From a virus, in the IMG/VR virus record IMGVR_UViG_3300017737_001433, positions 1 through 53,138 of that record: a stretch of 53,138 nucleotides of DNA; one strand, written 5' to 3'. The notes under the pieces were generated by a model, which ran no database searches, was not told the DNA's origin, and worked only from the letters and a program-made list of their open reading frames with translations. Positions 41,058 to 47,515 of the stretch are shown here, one piece after another. Each line of letters opens with the position of its first letter. The stretch's first letter is position 1. Both the position numbers and the translations under genes were made by a program.

Positions 41058-41866
41058 TACTTCTCTCCAGTTAATGTCCAGTACTTCTTATTGCTTCCCT
41101 GCATTATAAGTTCCAGAACACCCGCCTCTATCGCACGTTGAGTCGCAATAGAGACACTTTCGTTTTGAGTAACTCCTGATTCTATTTCAATCAGTTCTGT
41201 ACCCTGTTCTATAAATCTAAACACATCCCCACTAGAAGCGGTGGATAGTATAGTCTTACTTGTTATTACATCAAGTAAAACTTCACCAGTCGATACTGAC
41301 ACCAGTCTCATGTTAATGGTCACGGTGTCTACACTATATTCACGGGAACTGCCAATACCAAGATATCTGGCACCAGCACCACCCGTTTCTACAGAGGTAT
41401 CATAACCTACTATACCACCTGCAATAATCATACCAGCGAACGTCAATGCTGGTAATTTTTTTGATCCTTCTCCTTCGTAGGATTGTCGTGTCTGCCTAAT
41501 CAGTTGTCGTTCTCTCGTTACATGGTCAAGCACCTGACGGTCTACCACACGAAAGAACTCTCCATTACTCGCACGTTTCAACGCCCTAATCAGATACACC
41601 GAAGGCGCTTGGGTCACTGCGGAACTAAACGAAGTCCCTCCACTACTGTTCTGTCTCTTCTGTCCTGTTTGGTCGGTAAACTGATAAACGGCTACCGTTG
41701 GTTTTCGATTAGGTGCTGCAACATCCTTCAACTCTTGTTGAAGTAATGTTAGTTGTACTTGAGGTTCTTCTGGTTTTGGTAAAACCAATTGAGAATTCCT
41801 ACTAGCACAACTAGATCCCAAAATCACCAATAGGGATAGTAATGACAGTCGTACTACCGTCTTCAT
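41057..41866 (-). CDS. csgG: CsgG outer-membrane curli secretion channel
   Basis: A 269-residue lipoprotein. The lipobox ends in LGSSC (Cys20). The core matches CsgG strongly: VAVYQFTDQTGQ, then GYDTSVETGGAGARYLGIG (154-172), VSTGEVLL, SKTILS and VFRFI. CsgG forms the nonameric outer-membrane pore of type VIII secretion. The gene overlaps csgF by 56 nt and its stop overlaps the curlin-like start. No helper CsgE is visible. Confidence 0.93.
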   Translation of the reverse strand: MKTVVRLSLLSLLVILGSSCASRNSQLVLPKPEEPQVQLTLLQQELKDVAAPNRKPTVAVYQFTDQTGQKRQNSSGGTSFSSAVTQAPSVYLIRALKRASNGEFFRVVDRQVLDHVTRERQLIRQTRQSYEGEGSKKLPALTFAGMIIAGGIVGYDTSVETGGAGARYLGIGSSREYSVDTVTINMRLVSVSTGEVLLDVITSKTILSTASSGDVFRFIEQGTELIEIESGVTQNESVSIATQRAIEAGVLELIMQGSNKKYWTLTGEK

Positions 41867-42299
41867 CCGTTATCGTTAACTCCACATTATCGCCATCTTT
41901 GACGTATGTTATTCCGGTTCCTTCGATGTTAAATGATCCAGTATCACTGGGGTTCTCACCGAACATGCTATCAACAATCTGTCGTGATAGGGTAGAATAA
42001 ATTCTACTCTCTACGTTACGTATAAACTTTGCTAGAGTTGTGTTCTCTGCATCCCTTTCAATTTCATCCTGTAAATCTTCAAGTTCTTTTGCAATGGCTT
42101 CTTTGCGAGAGGATTCTTGGTTCTCAATAGTCAGATAGTGACTAGATTGATTTATACCACTGAATGAAGGGGATTTGAATTGGTGTTCGATAGGTGCGCC
42201 ATAGGCCCTAATCGGAGCGGAAACAATATACAATACAATTGCCCAAGGAGCAATCCACAGCAGACCAAACATAACTTTATTCATCATTTTTCTCATCAT
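41811..42299 (-). CDS. csgF: CsgF-like curli assembly protein
   Basis: A 162-residue secreted protein. The signal sequence runs to RAYGA near residue 35, then PIEHQFKSPSFSGINQSSHY matches the CsgF N-terminus that plugs the CsgG pore. The C-terminal third (ELTITDEDGSTTVITIPIGD) is the beta-rich neck/head region. CsgF normally anchors the nucleator outside the CsgG pore. A short coiled stretch (KEAIAKELEDLQDEIERDAE) separates the two parts, longer than in enterobacteria. It overlaps csgG. Confidence 0.85.
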   Translation of the reverse strand: MMRKMMNKVMFGLLWIAPWAIVLYIVSAPIRAYGAPIEHQFKSPSFSGINQSSHYLTIENQESSRKEAIAKELEDLQDEIERDAENTTLAKFIRNVESRIYSTLSRQIVDSMFGENPSDTGSFNIEGTGITYVKDGDNVELTITDEDGSTTVITIPIGDFGI

Positions 42300-42531
42300 T
42301 GACTCTCTTCATCTCAATCGCAGTATCTAGTTTCTGCTGCAATCGAATGATATCATTATCTAGCATTCGGATACGATCAATCAGACCTATCAATGTCGCG
42401 GAGGTTTCACCCAGAGTCTTTTCTACTTCTGTGGTGATAGTCTTCCACACGAAGTAGATCATGTACAACATACCCACGGCAGCGACCACTGGAAAACCAA
42501 AGTCTTTGATTGTGTCTACAATATCCATCAA
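42277..42531 (-). CDS. Holin-like small membrane protein (UviB/BhlA type)
   Basis: An 84-residue protein: one N-terminal membrane helix (FGFPVVAAVGMLYMIYFVW), then a coiled coil (TLGETSATLIGLIDRIRML). The topology matches BhlA/UviB-type phage holins or toxins. It is a likely paralogue of the next gene upstream (42528). It overlaps csgF by 23 nt, so it belongs to the curli operon. Confidence 0.62.
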   Translation of the reverse strand: MMDIVDTIKDFGFPVVAAVGMLYMIYFVWKTITTEVEKTLGETSATLIGLIDRIRMLDNDIIRLQQKLDTAIEMKRVNDEKNDE

Positions 42532-42809
42532 TCACGCCTTGCATCTTCTTTACCGTCTGCGCGACTGATACGATTGAGGTCTGGTCTTATTCCCAAAACA
42601 ACACAAAGAGTCGTATCCATACGAACCATATCATGATTCATAGTCTTGACGCGATTGTCTAGGCTTCCCACAATACCCTTGATTGAGCTCACCTGACCAA
42701 TCACACCGTCCATGATATATTTAAGTGTCAGAAACATAAAGAATCCACCAATCAAAGCGGATGCTACAGGAAACCCTAGTTCTTCTATTAGGGTGAATAC
42801 TTGTTCCAT
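42528..42809 (-). CDS. Holin-like small membrane protein (UviB/BhlA type)
   Basis: A 93-residue protein: a membrane helix near residues 14-32 (PVASALIGGFFMFLTLKYI), then a coiled-coil-like SIKGIVGSLDNRVKTMNHDM. It is a paralogue of the 42277 gene (LGFPVASALIGGF against FGFPVVAAVGML). It is the first gene of the curli operon. A perfect late promoter lies 5 nt before its ATG. Confidence 0.62.
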   Translation of the reverse strand: MEQVFTLIEELGFPVASALIGGFFMFLTLKYIMDGVIGQVSSIKGIVGSLDNRVKTMNHDMVRMDTTLCVVLGIRPDLNRISRADGKEDARRD

Positions 42810-42814
42810 ACCCG

Positions 42815-42832
42815 TATTTATACATATAAATA
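42815..42832. promoter_or_regulatory. Back-to-back divergent late promoters
   Basis: TATTTATA-CA-TATAAATA (42815-42832) is a near-perfect palindrome holding one late promoter on each strand. The minus-strand box is 5 nt before ATG 42809 and the plus-strand box is 5 nt before ATG 42838. Both transcripts would begin at the ATG, so both would be leaderless. Confidence 0.78.
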
Positions 42833-42837
42833 TCTAA

Positions 42838-43149
42838 ATGGACAATATTACTAGAAAGATATTCACCCTATTCCTGTTCGTCGTGTTCTTCTGGTCATGG
42901 CCTGTACGGTTGTTTACGGATAAAAGCAACTGCTACTTCTGGACTCTAGAGCAACTGATCAAACATAGAGGTAGAGCAGAATGGTACGCATCCAAACGAT
43001 GGATGGGATATCATGTTGTCTGGGTCTCACCCGAAGGCACTAAATGGGAATACACATTACCTAGAATGAAACGAGATACCCCGTGGTACAAGATGCTATT
43101 CTATAACGGAAAAGTCAGACCATTCAGGAGTTTTAGGAAAGACCAATGA
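42838..43149 (+). CDS. Small membrane protein paired with the desaturase
   Basis: A 103-residue plus-strand protein. Residues 8-26 form a membrane helix (IFTLFLFVVFFWSWPVRLF). The rest is basic with many aromatic residues (HVVWVSPEGTKWEY, PRMKRDTPWYKMLFY). It overlaps the desaturase start by 4 nt, so the two are co-translated. Possibly a membrane partner of the desaturase; function unknown. Confidence 0.6.
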   Translation: MDNITRKIFTLFLFVVFFWSWPVRLFTDKSNCYFWTLEQLIKHRGRAEWYASKRWMGYHVVWVSPEGTKWEYTLPRMKRDTPWYKMLFYNGKVRPFRSFRKDQ

Positions 43150-43847
43150 ACCTGCCCATACAGTTATTAATCGGTCAGATTGTCGCAATCTTTAGTCTGA
43201 TACCTATGGTACTATACGGGAATGCCGTACAGTGGATGATTGTCGGAGTCATGTATTTTTGTATCATGACCTTTGGTATTACTATGGGATACCACCGATA
43301 TCTGTCACACAAGGTCTTTGAGGCACCTCTGTGGTTTGAGGGAATAATGATGTTCTTTGCACACATTATGATGGTAGGCCCCGCGATTGTCTGGGTTGCC
43401 AATCATAGGGAACATCACTTGTTCACCGATACCGACAAAGACCCACACTCTCCCACTCACAAGGGATACTTCTACGCATACTTCTTGCAAGTGTTCGCAA
43501 AGATCAACTTTAAGTATGTCCGAGACCTACTGAAGATAAATCGGTACAGATGGCAAGTCAAGTTCTACTGGGCAATCATGTTCACATATGCGATGATACT
43601 ATATGCACTAGATCCATTCGCACTGGTCTATGCGTGGTTGGCACCAGCAGGTCTGGCAAAGTTGGTAGGATCACTTGTGTTTAGTTACTCGCATAGGGGA
43701 GGAGAACCACACAGTGATTGGTGGTTAGGTATTATAACCTTTGGGGAGGGATTTCACAAAGAACATCATGAGAATCCCCGCGCCGTCCAAAATGAAAAAA
43801 GTGACATTGCGGGGATCATCATAAGGAACTTCTTTAGAACTGACTAG
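43146..43847 (+). CDS. Membrane fatty-acid (acyl-CoA/acyl-lipid) desaturase
   Basis: A 233-residue enzyme with the three histidine boxes of membrane desaturases: HRYLSH (50-55), HREHH (87-91) and HKEHH (204-208). It has at least four membrane segments (starting near 10-40 and 66-85). It would introduce a double bond into acyl chains in the host membrane with a diiron centre. It is short compared with typical delta-9 enzymes of 300 or more residues. One of only two plus-strand genes. Confidence 0.9.
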   Translation: MNLPIQLLIGQIVAIFSLIPMVLYGNAVQWMIVGVMYFCIMTFGITMGYHRYLSHKVFEAPLWFEGIMMFFAHIMMVGPAIVWVANHREHHLFTDTDKDPHSPTHKGYFYAYFLQVFAKINFKYVRDLLKINRYRWQVKFYWAIMFTYAMILYALDPFALVYAWLAPAGLAKLVGSLVFSYSHRGGEPHSDWWLGIITFGEGFHKEHHENPRAVQNEKSDIAGIIIRNFFRTD

Positions 43848-43980
43848 TGTCCCAACTCTCTTTGGGGTACTTGTCTTTTCGTTTATACTTGGATCTATCC
43901 CTCTGAACCTTATGTCCATAGGGACTATCGTTATCAAACAGTTCCTTTGCGAAACGAGGTTTGACCTTCTGCTTTTTCAT
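43834..43980 (-). CDS. Small basic protein, 48 aa
   Basis: A 48-residue minus-strand frame starting MKKQKVKPRFAKELFDNDS, rich in Lys and Arg. Its start has a TAATG coupling to the next gene and its 3' end overlaps the plus-strand desaturase stop by 14 nt. The pattern resembles a small early or ribosome-binding phage protein. Convergent overlaps are rare here, so the call is moderate. Confidence 0.55.
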   Translation of the reverse strand: MKKQKVKPRFAKELFDNDSPYGHKVQRDRSKYKRKDKYPKESWDTSQF

Positions 43981-44159
43981 TAGAACACCTGCCACATATC
44001 ATCGCGGATCTTTTGCCACTCTTGGACGGTGGTGCGAATCTTAAAGGAGTCACCCTCAAAGACTTTCTCAGCCACCTCTAACATACCCTCACGGGTCTGG
44101 TTAATGTTTTGTTCTGCCATTTCCTGACACTCAAGAACAAGTTCACTTATCTTACTCAT
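43980..44159 (-). CDS. Small helical early protein, 59 aa
   Basis: 59 residues from ATG 44159 (MSKISELVLECQEMAEQNIN). It overlaps the 44152 stop and has GGAGA about 10 nt upstream. A mostly helical acidic protein with a C-terminal WQKIRDDMWQVF. Function unknown. Confidence 0.55.
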   Translation of the reverse strand: MSKISELVLECQEMAEQNINQTREGMLEVAEKVFEGDSFKIRTTVQEWQKIRDDMWQVF

Positions 44160-44463
44160 AAGAGTATGTCTCCATTCCAAGTACTTCATACGCTGCAAAT
44201 ACAGCATTCATATCACGACCACCAATATGCCAATCGGTTTTCTCGGTGGGTGTACCACCAGTCTTCCAGTTGTATATTGTAAACGGGGTACCGTCTTCGG
44301 TCATGATCATCCATTCACAGTTCCACTTAGCATGTGGATCTGGATCAGTGTAATGAGGTTCACCCAATACAGCAACGATCTCGTCGTAACTGGTACAGAT
44401 ATCACCACGCAGAGAGGTCTGATTCACCTCACTAAAAGTTGCTGGTCGATACGATATAGTCAT
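44152..44463 (-). CDS. Conserved early protein
   Basis: A 103-residue protein rich in aromatic residues (MTISYRPATFSEVNQTSLRG, WNCEWMIMTEDGTPFTIYNW). A family common in marine myoviruses but without known activity. Read from a promoter with the conserved leader. The start is at 44463, just after the AAAGGAA ribosome site. Confidence 0.6.
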   Translation of the reverse strand: MTISYRPATFSEVNQTSLRGDICTSYDEIVAVLGEPHYTDPDPHAKWNCEWMIMTEDGTPFTIYNWKTGGTPTEKTDWHIGGRDMNAVFAAYEVLGMETYSYE

Positions 44464-44468
44464 GAGTT

Positions 44469-44522
44469 TTCCTTTCTCAGTTTCAATACAAGTATTATAC
44501 TACGCTTCACAAGGAATGTCAA
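44469..44522 (-). promoter_or_regulatory. Sigma70 promoter with conserved early leader (copy 3)
   Basis: -35 TTGACA (44517-44522), spacer 17, -10 TATAAT (44494-44499), leader 44469-44499 identical in nearly every position to 12885-12915. Confidence 0.88.
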
Positions 44523-44527
44523 GCATT

Positions 44528-44689
44528 TTATCCGAATTTTTGACCACTATTTGTGCCATTCTTCTTCTTGGGGTTGAAACGTCGAAATAACTTCTGGAAC
44601 CCCTCATCTATACCAAACAGGTAAAAATTGTATACACCATACACGAAGAGTATATTGACTAATATCCAAAAGACATATTCAAGCCACAT
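44528..44689 (-). CDS. Single-pass membrane protein, 53 aa
   Basis: A 53-residue frame starting MWLEYVFWILVNILFVYGVY: one N-terminal membrane helix, then a basic tail (FRRFNPKKKNGTN). TAATG coupling with the upstream gene. It fills the gap between two early genes; function unknown. Confidence 0.55.
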   Translation of the reverse strand: MWLEYVFWILVNILFVYGVYNFYLFGIDEGFQKLFRRFNPKKKNGTNSGQKFG

Positions 44690-44874
44690 TAGGTATTGTC
44701 TCCATCACGGTATTTGATGTCAGACTTATCAAATGGTTTACGATCCGGTTTCTCCCAAGGCAATGGGATTTGTTTACCCGCCTTGCGTTCCTGCCGCATG
44801 TGTTCAGAAACATATAGAAATAGACACATCACCAGTAAAAGGAATGTGGCAGCGACACCCGCAAAAAACTCCAT
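44689..44874 (-). CDS. Single-pass membrane protein, 61 aa
   Basis: A 61-residue protein with a membrane helix at 5-23 (AGVAATFLLLVMCLFLYVS) and a charged cytoplasmic tail (RQERKAGKQIPLPWEKPDRK). Start and stop overlap with the neighbours. Function unknown; a small inner-membrane early protein. Confidence 0.6.
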   Translation of the reverse strand: MEFFAGVAATFLLLVMCLFLYVSEHMRQERKAGKQIPLPWEKPDRKPFDKSDIKYRDGDNT

Positions 44875-45155
44875 TAGTTTCTACCGTAGGCATCATGTAC
44901 ATGCAACTGGATGATGGCATAGTGTAACACCTTCATCAGATCAGCACGATTGTACCCGTCCTTGTTACCGTACCGTTGTGCATACTTCATGATGTTACCG
45001 ATACAGAAACCATCACCATGGCCACCATCAATGATGAACTCGGTTGCTTGGAACTTGTTCTGGGAATAATGTTGTCCGTATGTAGCATCGATGTACCGTT
45101 GTAGATCGTCTATTGCTCGGTCTTCATTATATTTATATTCAATGTCTTCGTACAC
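44874..45155 (-). CDS. DUF3310-like small protein
   Basis: A 93-residue protein with GDGFCIGNIMKYAQRYGNKD and GYNRADLMKVLHYAIIQL. This arrangement, a GNxxKY helix followed by a DLxKxxxY helix, is typical of DUF3310 (phage nucleotide-kinase-like or regulator). It has its own promoter at 45183. Function unknown. Confidence 0.65.
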   Translation of the reverse strand: MYEDIEYKYNEDRAIDDLQRYIDATYGQHYSQNKFQATEFIIDGGHGDGFCIGNIMKYAQRYGNKDGYNRADLMKVLHYAIIQLHVHDAYGRN

Positions 45156-45182
45156 TAAGGGTTCTCCAATATATTTTCACGT

Positions 45183-45211
45183 ATTATAACAAAAATCACA
45201 GTACTTGTCAA
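45183..45211 (-). promoter_or_regulatory. Sigma70-type promoter before the DUF3310 gene
   Basis: -35 TTGACA (45206-45211), spacer 17, -10 TATAAT (45183-45188). The -35 contains the TGA stop of the upstream gene. Confidence 0.85.
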
Positions 45212-45891
45212 GTACTTTCTAACTCATCAACAAAGTCATGGATGGCATCAAGTGCCTGAGATTCCTCTATGAATATTCCACCACCAATATCCCCATAAGG
45301 GAACTTGAATGCCAGAGTAAATCGTGGGCAGTTAGTCCACGCAGTATGCCAGAAATGATGATCAAATTCATCCTTACGACCAAACCGATACCACCTTGCT
45401 TGCCATCCCGCAACATCAGGTTCAGTGATGATCTCATCATGCACTGCATCATAGTAAGAGAAGTATCCGTCTCCGGTCTCACTCCATGTAATGATGATCT
45501 GATACCCGTGGGCATTCCAGTTGGTATGCCATCCTACAAATCCATTGGGTGGATAGAAAGATGTCAAAGAGTTAGACCTTGCACCAAACAACATGGGCAG
45601 AGTGTGTTTCGTCCACTGCTTCAGGGGTTCAAATATTTCTGGTCTTTTTTCTGCGGCAGGGGCAACCTGAAACCCATAGGCCTTCTCAGGAAACCCCATG
45701 TGATCCAGATCGTTTTCCAGTAGTTCGTACAGATACTCTGACTGGCAATACTTCTCCCACTCCTCTACAGGTACGGTTGGTTGAAGGTTGGCAGCCATCT
45801 CAAAACATAGGTCTTGGTGTTCAGTGAACTTATTCAGAGTATCGTCAAGGGTCTTGAGTAGATCCTTATTACGAATTAGAACCTCAGCCAT
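45208..45891 (-). CDS. 2OG-Fe(II) oxygenase-like protein
   Basis: 227 residues from ATG 45891. GFVGWHTNWNAHGYQIIITW suggests the first iron ligands and HHFWHTAWTNCPRFTLAFKF the last His and Arg. It probably belongs to the oxygenase family common in T4-like marine phages. It overlaps ThyX by 8 nt. The substrate is unknown, possibly nucleotide- or protein-linked. Confidence 0.65.
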   Translation of the reverse strand: MAEVLIRNKDLLKTLDDTLNKFTEHQDLCFEMAANLQPTVPVEEWEKYCQSEYLYELLENDLDHMGFPEKAYGFQVAPAAEKRPEIFEPLKQWTKHTLPMLFGARSNSLTSFYPPNGFVGWHTNWNAHGYQIIITWSETGDGYFSYYDAVHDEIITEPDVAGWQARWYRFGRKDEFDHHFWHTAWTNCPRFTLAFKFPYGDIGGGIFIEESQALDAIHDFVDELEST

Positions 45892-46576
45892 CTTCACATG
45901 CCTTTACAACATTCGGGAAGTGACCACGAATGATATCCCAACACTGATTTGCAACAATCATATGTTCCTTCTGAGTACCGTTCCCCATGCGTAGATCACA
46001 GTAGTGAACCCAAGAACGTAATGATCCTGCCATATAAAGAACAGACTCGGTATTACCTTCGGGTAGGACTGCACGTGCCTGTTCCTTGGCAATACCATTA
46101 TTCAACGCCCAGTTATATACTTCTTTGGACTTGTTGATGAGTTCTGCCTGTTTCATATTCCAGTTCTCATACAGACGTTCATCAGTTGTTTTGTCCCCAC
46201 CCTTACCTAGATTATCTAGATCTAGATCAATAGAGTTCTGTCGGTTCTTAGGGTCTTGCAGTCGTGCCTCACGCAACTCATATTCATTCTGCACTGCATA
46301 CCGTTGAGAGAACTCTTGGAATGCAAACGAGCGGTGTCGTATGATCTGTCGTGCGATATCACGTGTAGTCCTGATCTCCATCGTCATATGCACCATCTCA
46401 AATGGTGACCAATGATTCTCGCGGATCAGATATTTGACCAGACCTTGAGAAGTCTTTGTGTTGTTTTGATTCTCAGGGTTACTCACCCGTGCTGCATAGG
46501 CAACCAACTCTTCTGCTGTATTACAATCAGTTATTATTGATGGCTTGCTTAACGCGATAAGTTTCACTTCACTCAT
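45884..46576 (-). CDS. thyX: Flavin-dependent thymidylate synthase ThyX
   Basis: 230 residues from ATG 46576 (MSEVKLIALSKP), with TAATG coupling. The ThyX signature RHRSFAFQEFS (R-H-R-x7-S) is intact. Other conserved parts are HWSPFEMVHMTMEI and ARAVLPEGNTESVLYM. It makes dTMP from dUMP with methylene-THF and FAD. It pairs with the phage SHMT, which supplies methylene-THF. Confidence 0.95.
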   Translation of the reverse strand: MSEVKLIALSKPSIITDCNTAEELVAYAARVSNPENQNNTKTSQGLVKYLIRENHWSPFEMVHMTMEIRTTRDIARQIIRHRSFAFQEFSQRYAVQNEYELREARLQDPKNRQNSIDLDLDNLGKGGDKTTDERLYENWNMKQAELINKSKEVYNWALNNGIAKEQARAVLPEGNTESVLYMAGSLRSWVHYCDLRMGNGTQKEHMIVANQCWDIIRGHFPNVVKACEDG

Positions 46577-47267
46577 TAAAATATCTCTCACTTTCATTTA
46601 TATTCATTGTTTTGAAATCAACACCCAAGTTGATTCTTACACCAACATCGGATTTCCTGTGTACCGAGTGCCACGCCTTGTGGTTGAACAGTACCCACTG
46701 ATCTTCCTTCATCGTGTATTCGGTCTTTACTTCTAGTTTGTTCAGATCCGGTATACGGAACTTCTCCAACTGCTCGAAGTCACCTGTCTGGTCATACCAC
46801 TTAGTGACCTCATCTTCGCCACGCAATAGACAGAACATACTTGCTTGTCTTCCGTGGCCCTGATGGGGATGTAGAAGTTCACCCCCGTTCTGGATCTGTA
46901 GGATAGGCATAGTCTCTTCATGTGGGATACCAAACTGTGTCCACACGGCATCCTGAATCCATTTATCAATCTGTTTGGGTAAATCATACTGTTCAATCAC
47001 AATACGATTCACCAGTCCATACTCACGGAGCATCAGTATCTGTCTACGTTTTATCTCACGTGCTTCACGCACACCAGCGTATTCTTCTACTTTATGCCAC
47101 TCGTCCCAACTCGCAGTGTTGATGATATGATGTGGACGTTGTCTATGTTTAAGAAACGCATGAGGAGCATTGTCGGAGGCTACTACTTCTTCTGCCCACT
47201 TCAAACACAGTTCCTTGACTGGGCCTAAGAAGTCCCACGGTGCGGAGATCTCCTTTACATGTGTCAT
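46569..47267 (-). CDS. Cupin-like 2OG oxygenase
   Basis: A 232-residue protein. NGGELLHPHQGHGRQASMF carries the first histidines and VLFNHKAWHSVHRKSDVGVR the distal His and Arg of a 2OG oxygenase or cupin. GAGGATT precedes ATG 47267. Small oxygenases are abundant in this phage; the substrate is unknown. Confidence 0.62.
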   Translation of the reverse strand: MTHVKEISAPWDFLGPVKELCLKWAEEVVASDNAPHAFLKHRQRPHHIINTASWDEWHKVEEYAGVREAREIKRRQILMLREYGLVNRIVIEQYDLPKQIDKWIQDAVWTQFGIPHEETMPILQIQNGGELLHPHQGHGRQASMFCLLRGEDEVTKWYDQTGDFEQLEKFRIPDLNKLEVKTEYTMKEDQWVLFNHKAWHSVHRKSDVGVRINLGVDFKTMNINESERYFNE

Positions 47268-47513
47268 CTAATCCTCTGGTTCTATTTCTACATTGATATT
47301 CTGTATGACCTCATCAATCTCTGGATCACTAAGGTTTACATCTTTATCTATACGAACCCATCGGAGTACCGCTCGGGCAACAGCGGGTGTGACTGCATCA
47401 GCACCCTCATCATACCCTACACCCCATCCATCAGCAAACCCTTTGAACTTACCAAACCAGAAGGAAAGGAACATTAGTACAGTGGTTGCTATAGGCCAAA
47501 CAATATCATCCAT
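47268..47513 (-). CDS. Single-pass membrane protein, 81 aa
   Basis: An 81-residue protein: an N-terminal membrane helix (MDDIVWPIATTVLMFLSFWF), then GFADGWGVGYDEGADAVTPA and an acidic C-terminal tail (VEIEPED). Similar small membrane proteins sit beside replication genes in marine phages. Function unknown. Confidence 0.6.
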   Translation of the reverse strand: MDDIVWPIATTVLMFLSFWFGKFKGFADGWGVGYDEGADAVTPAVARAVLRWVRIDKDVNLSDPEIDEVIQNINVEIEPED

Positions 47514-47515
47514 AT

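Noticed and set aside
45130-45137. TATAAATA on the minus strand inside the DUF3310 gene
   Set aside because: It encodes Tyr-Lys-Tyr in a coding region with no gene start close by, so it is probably chance.
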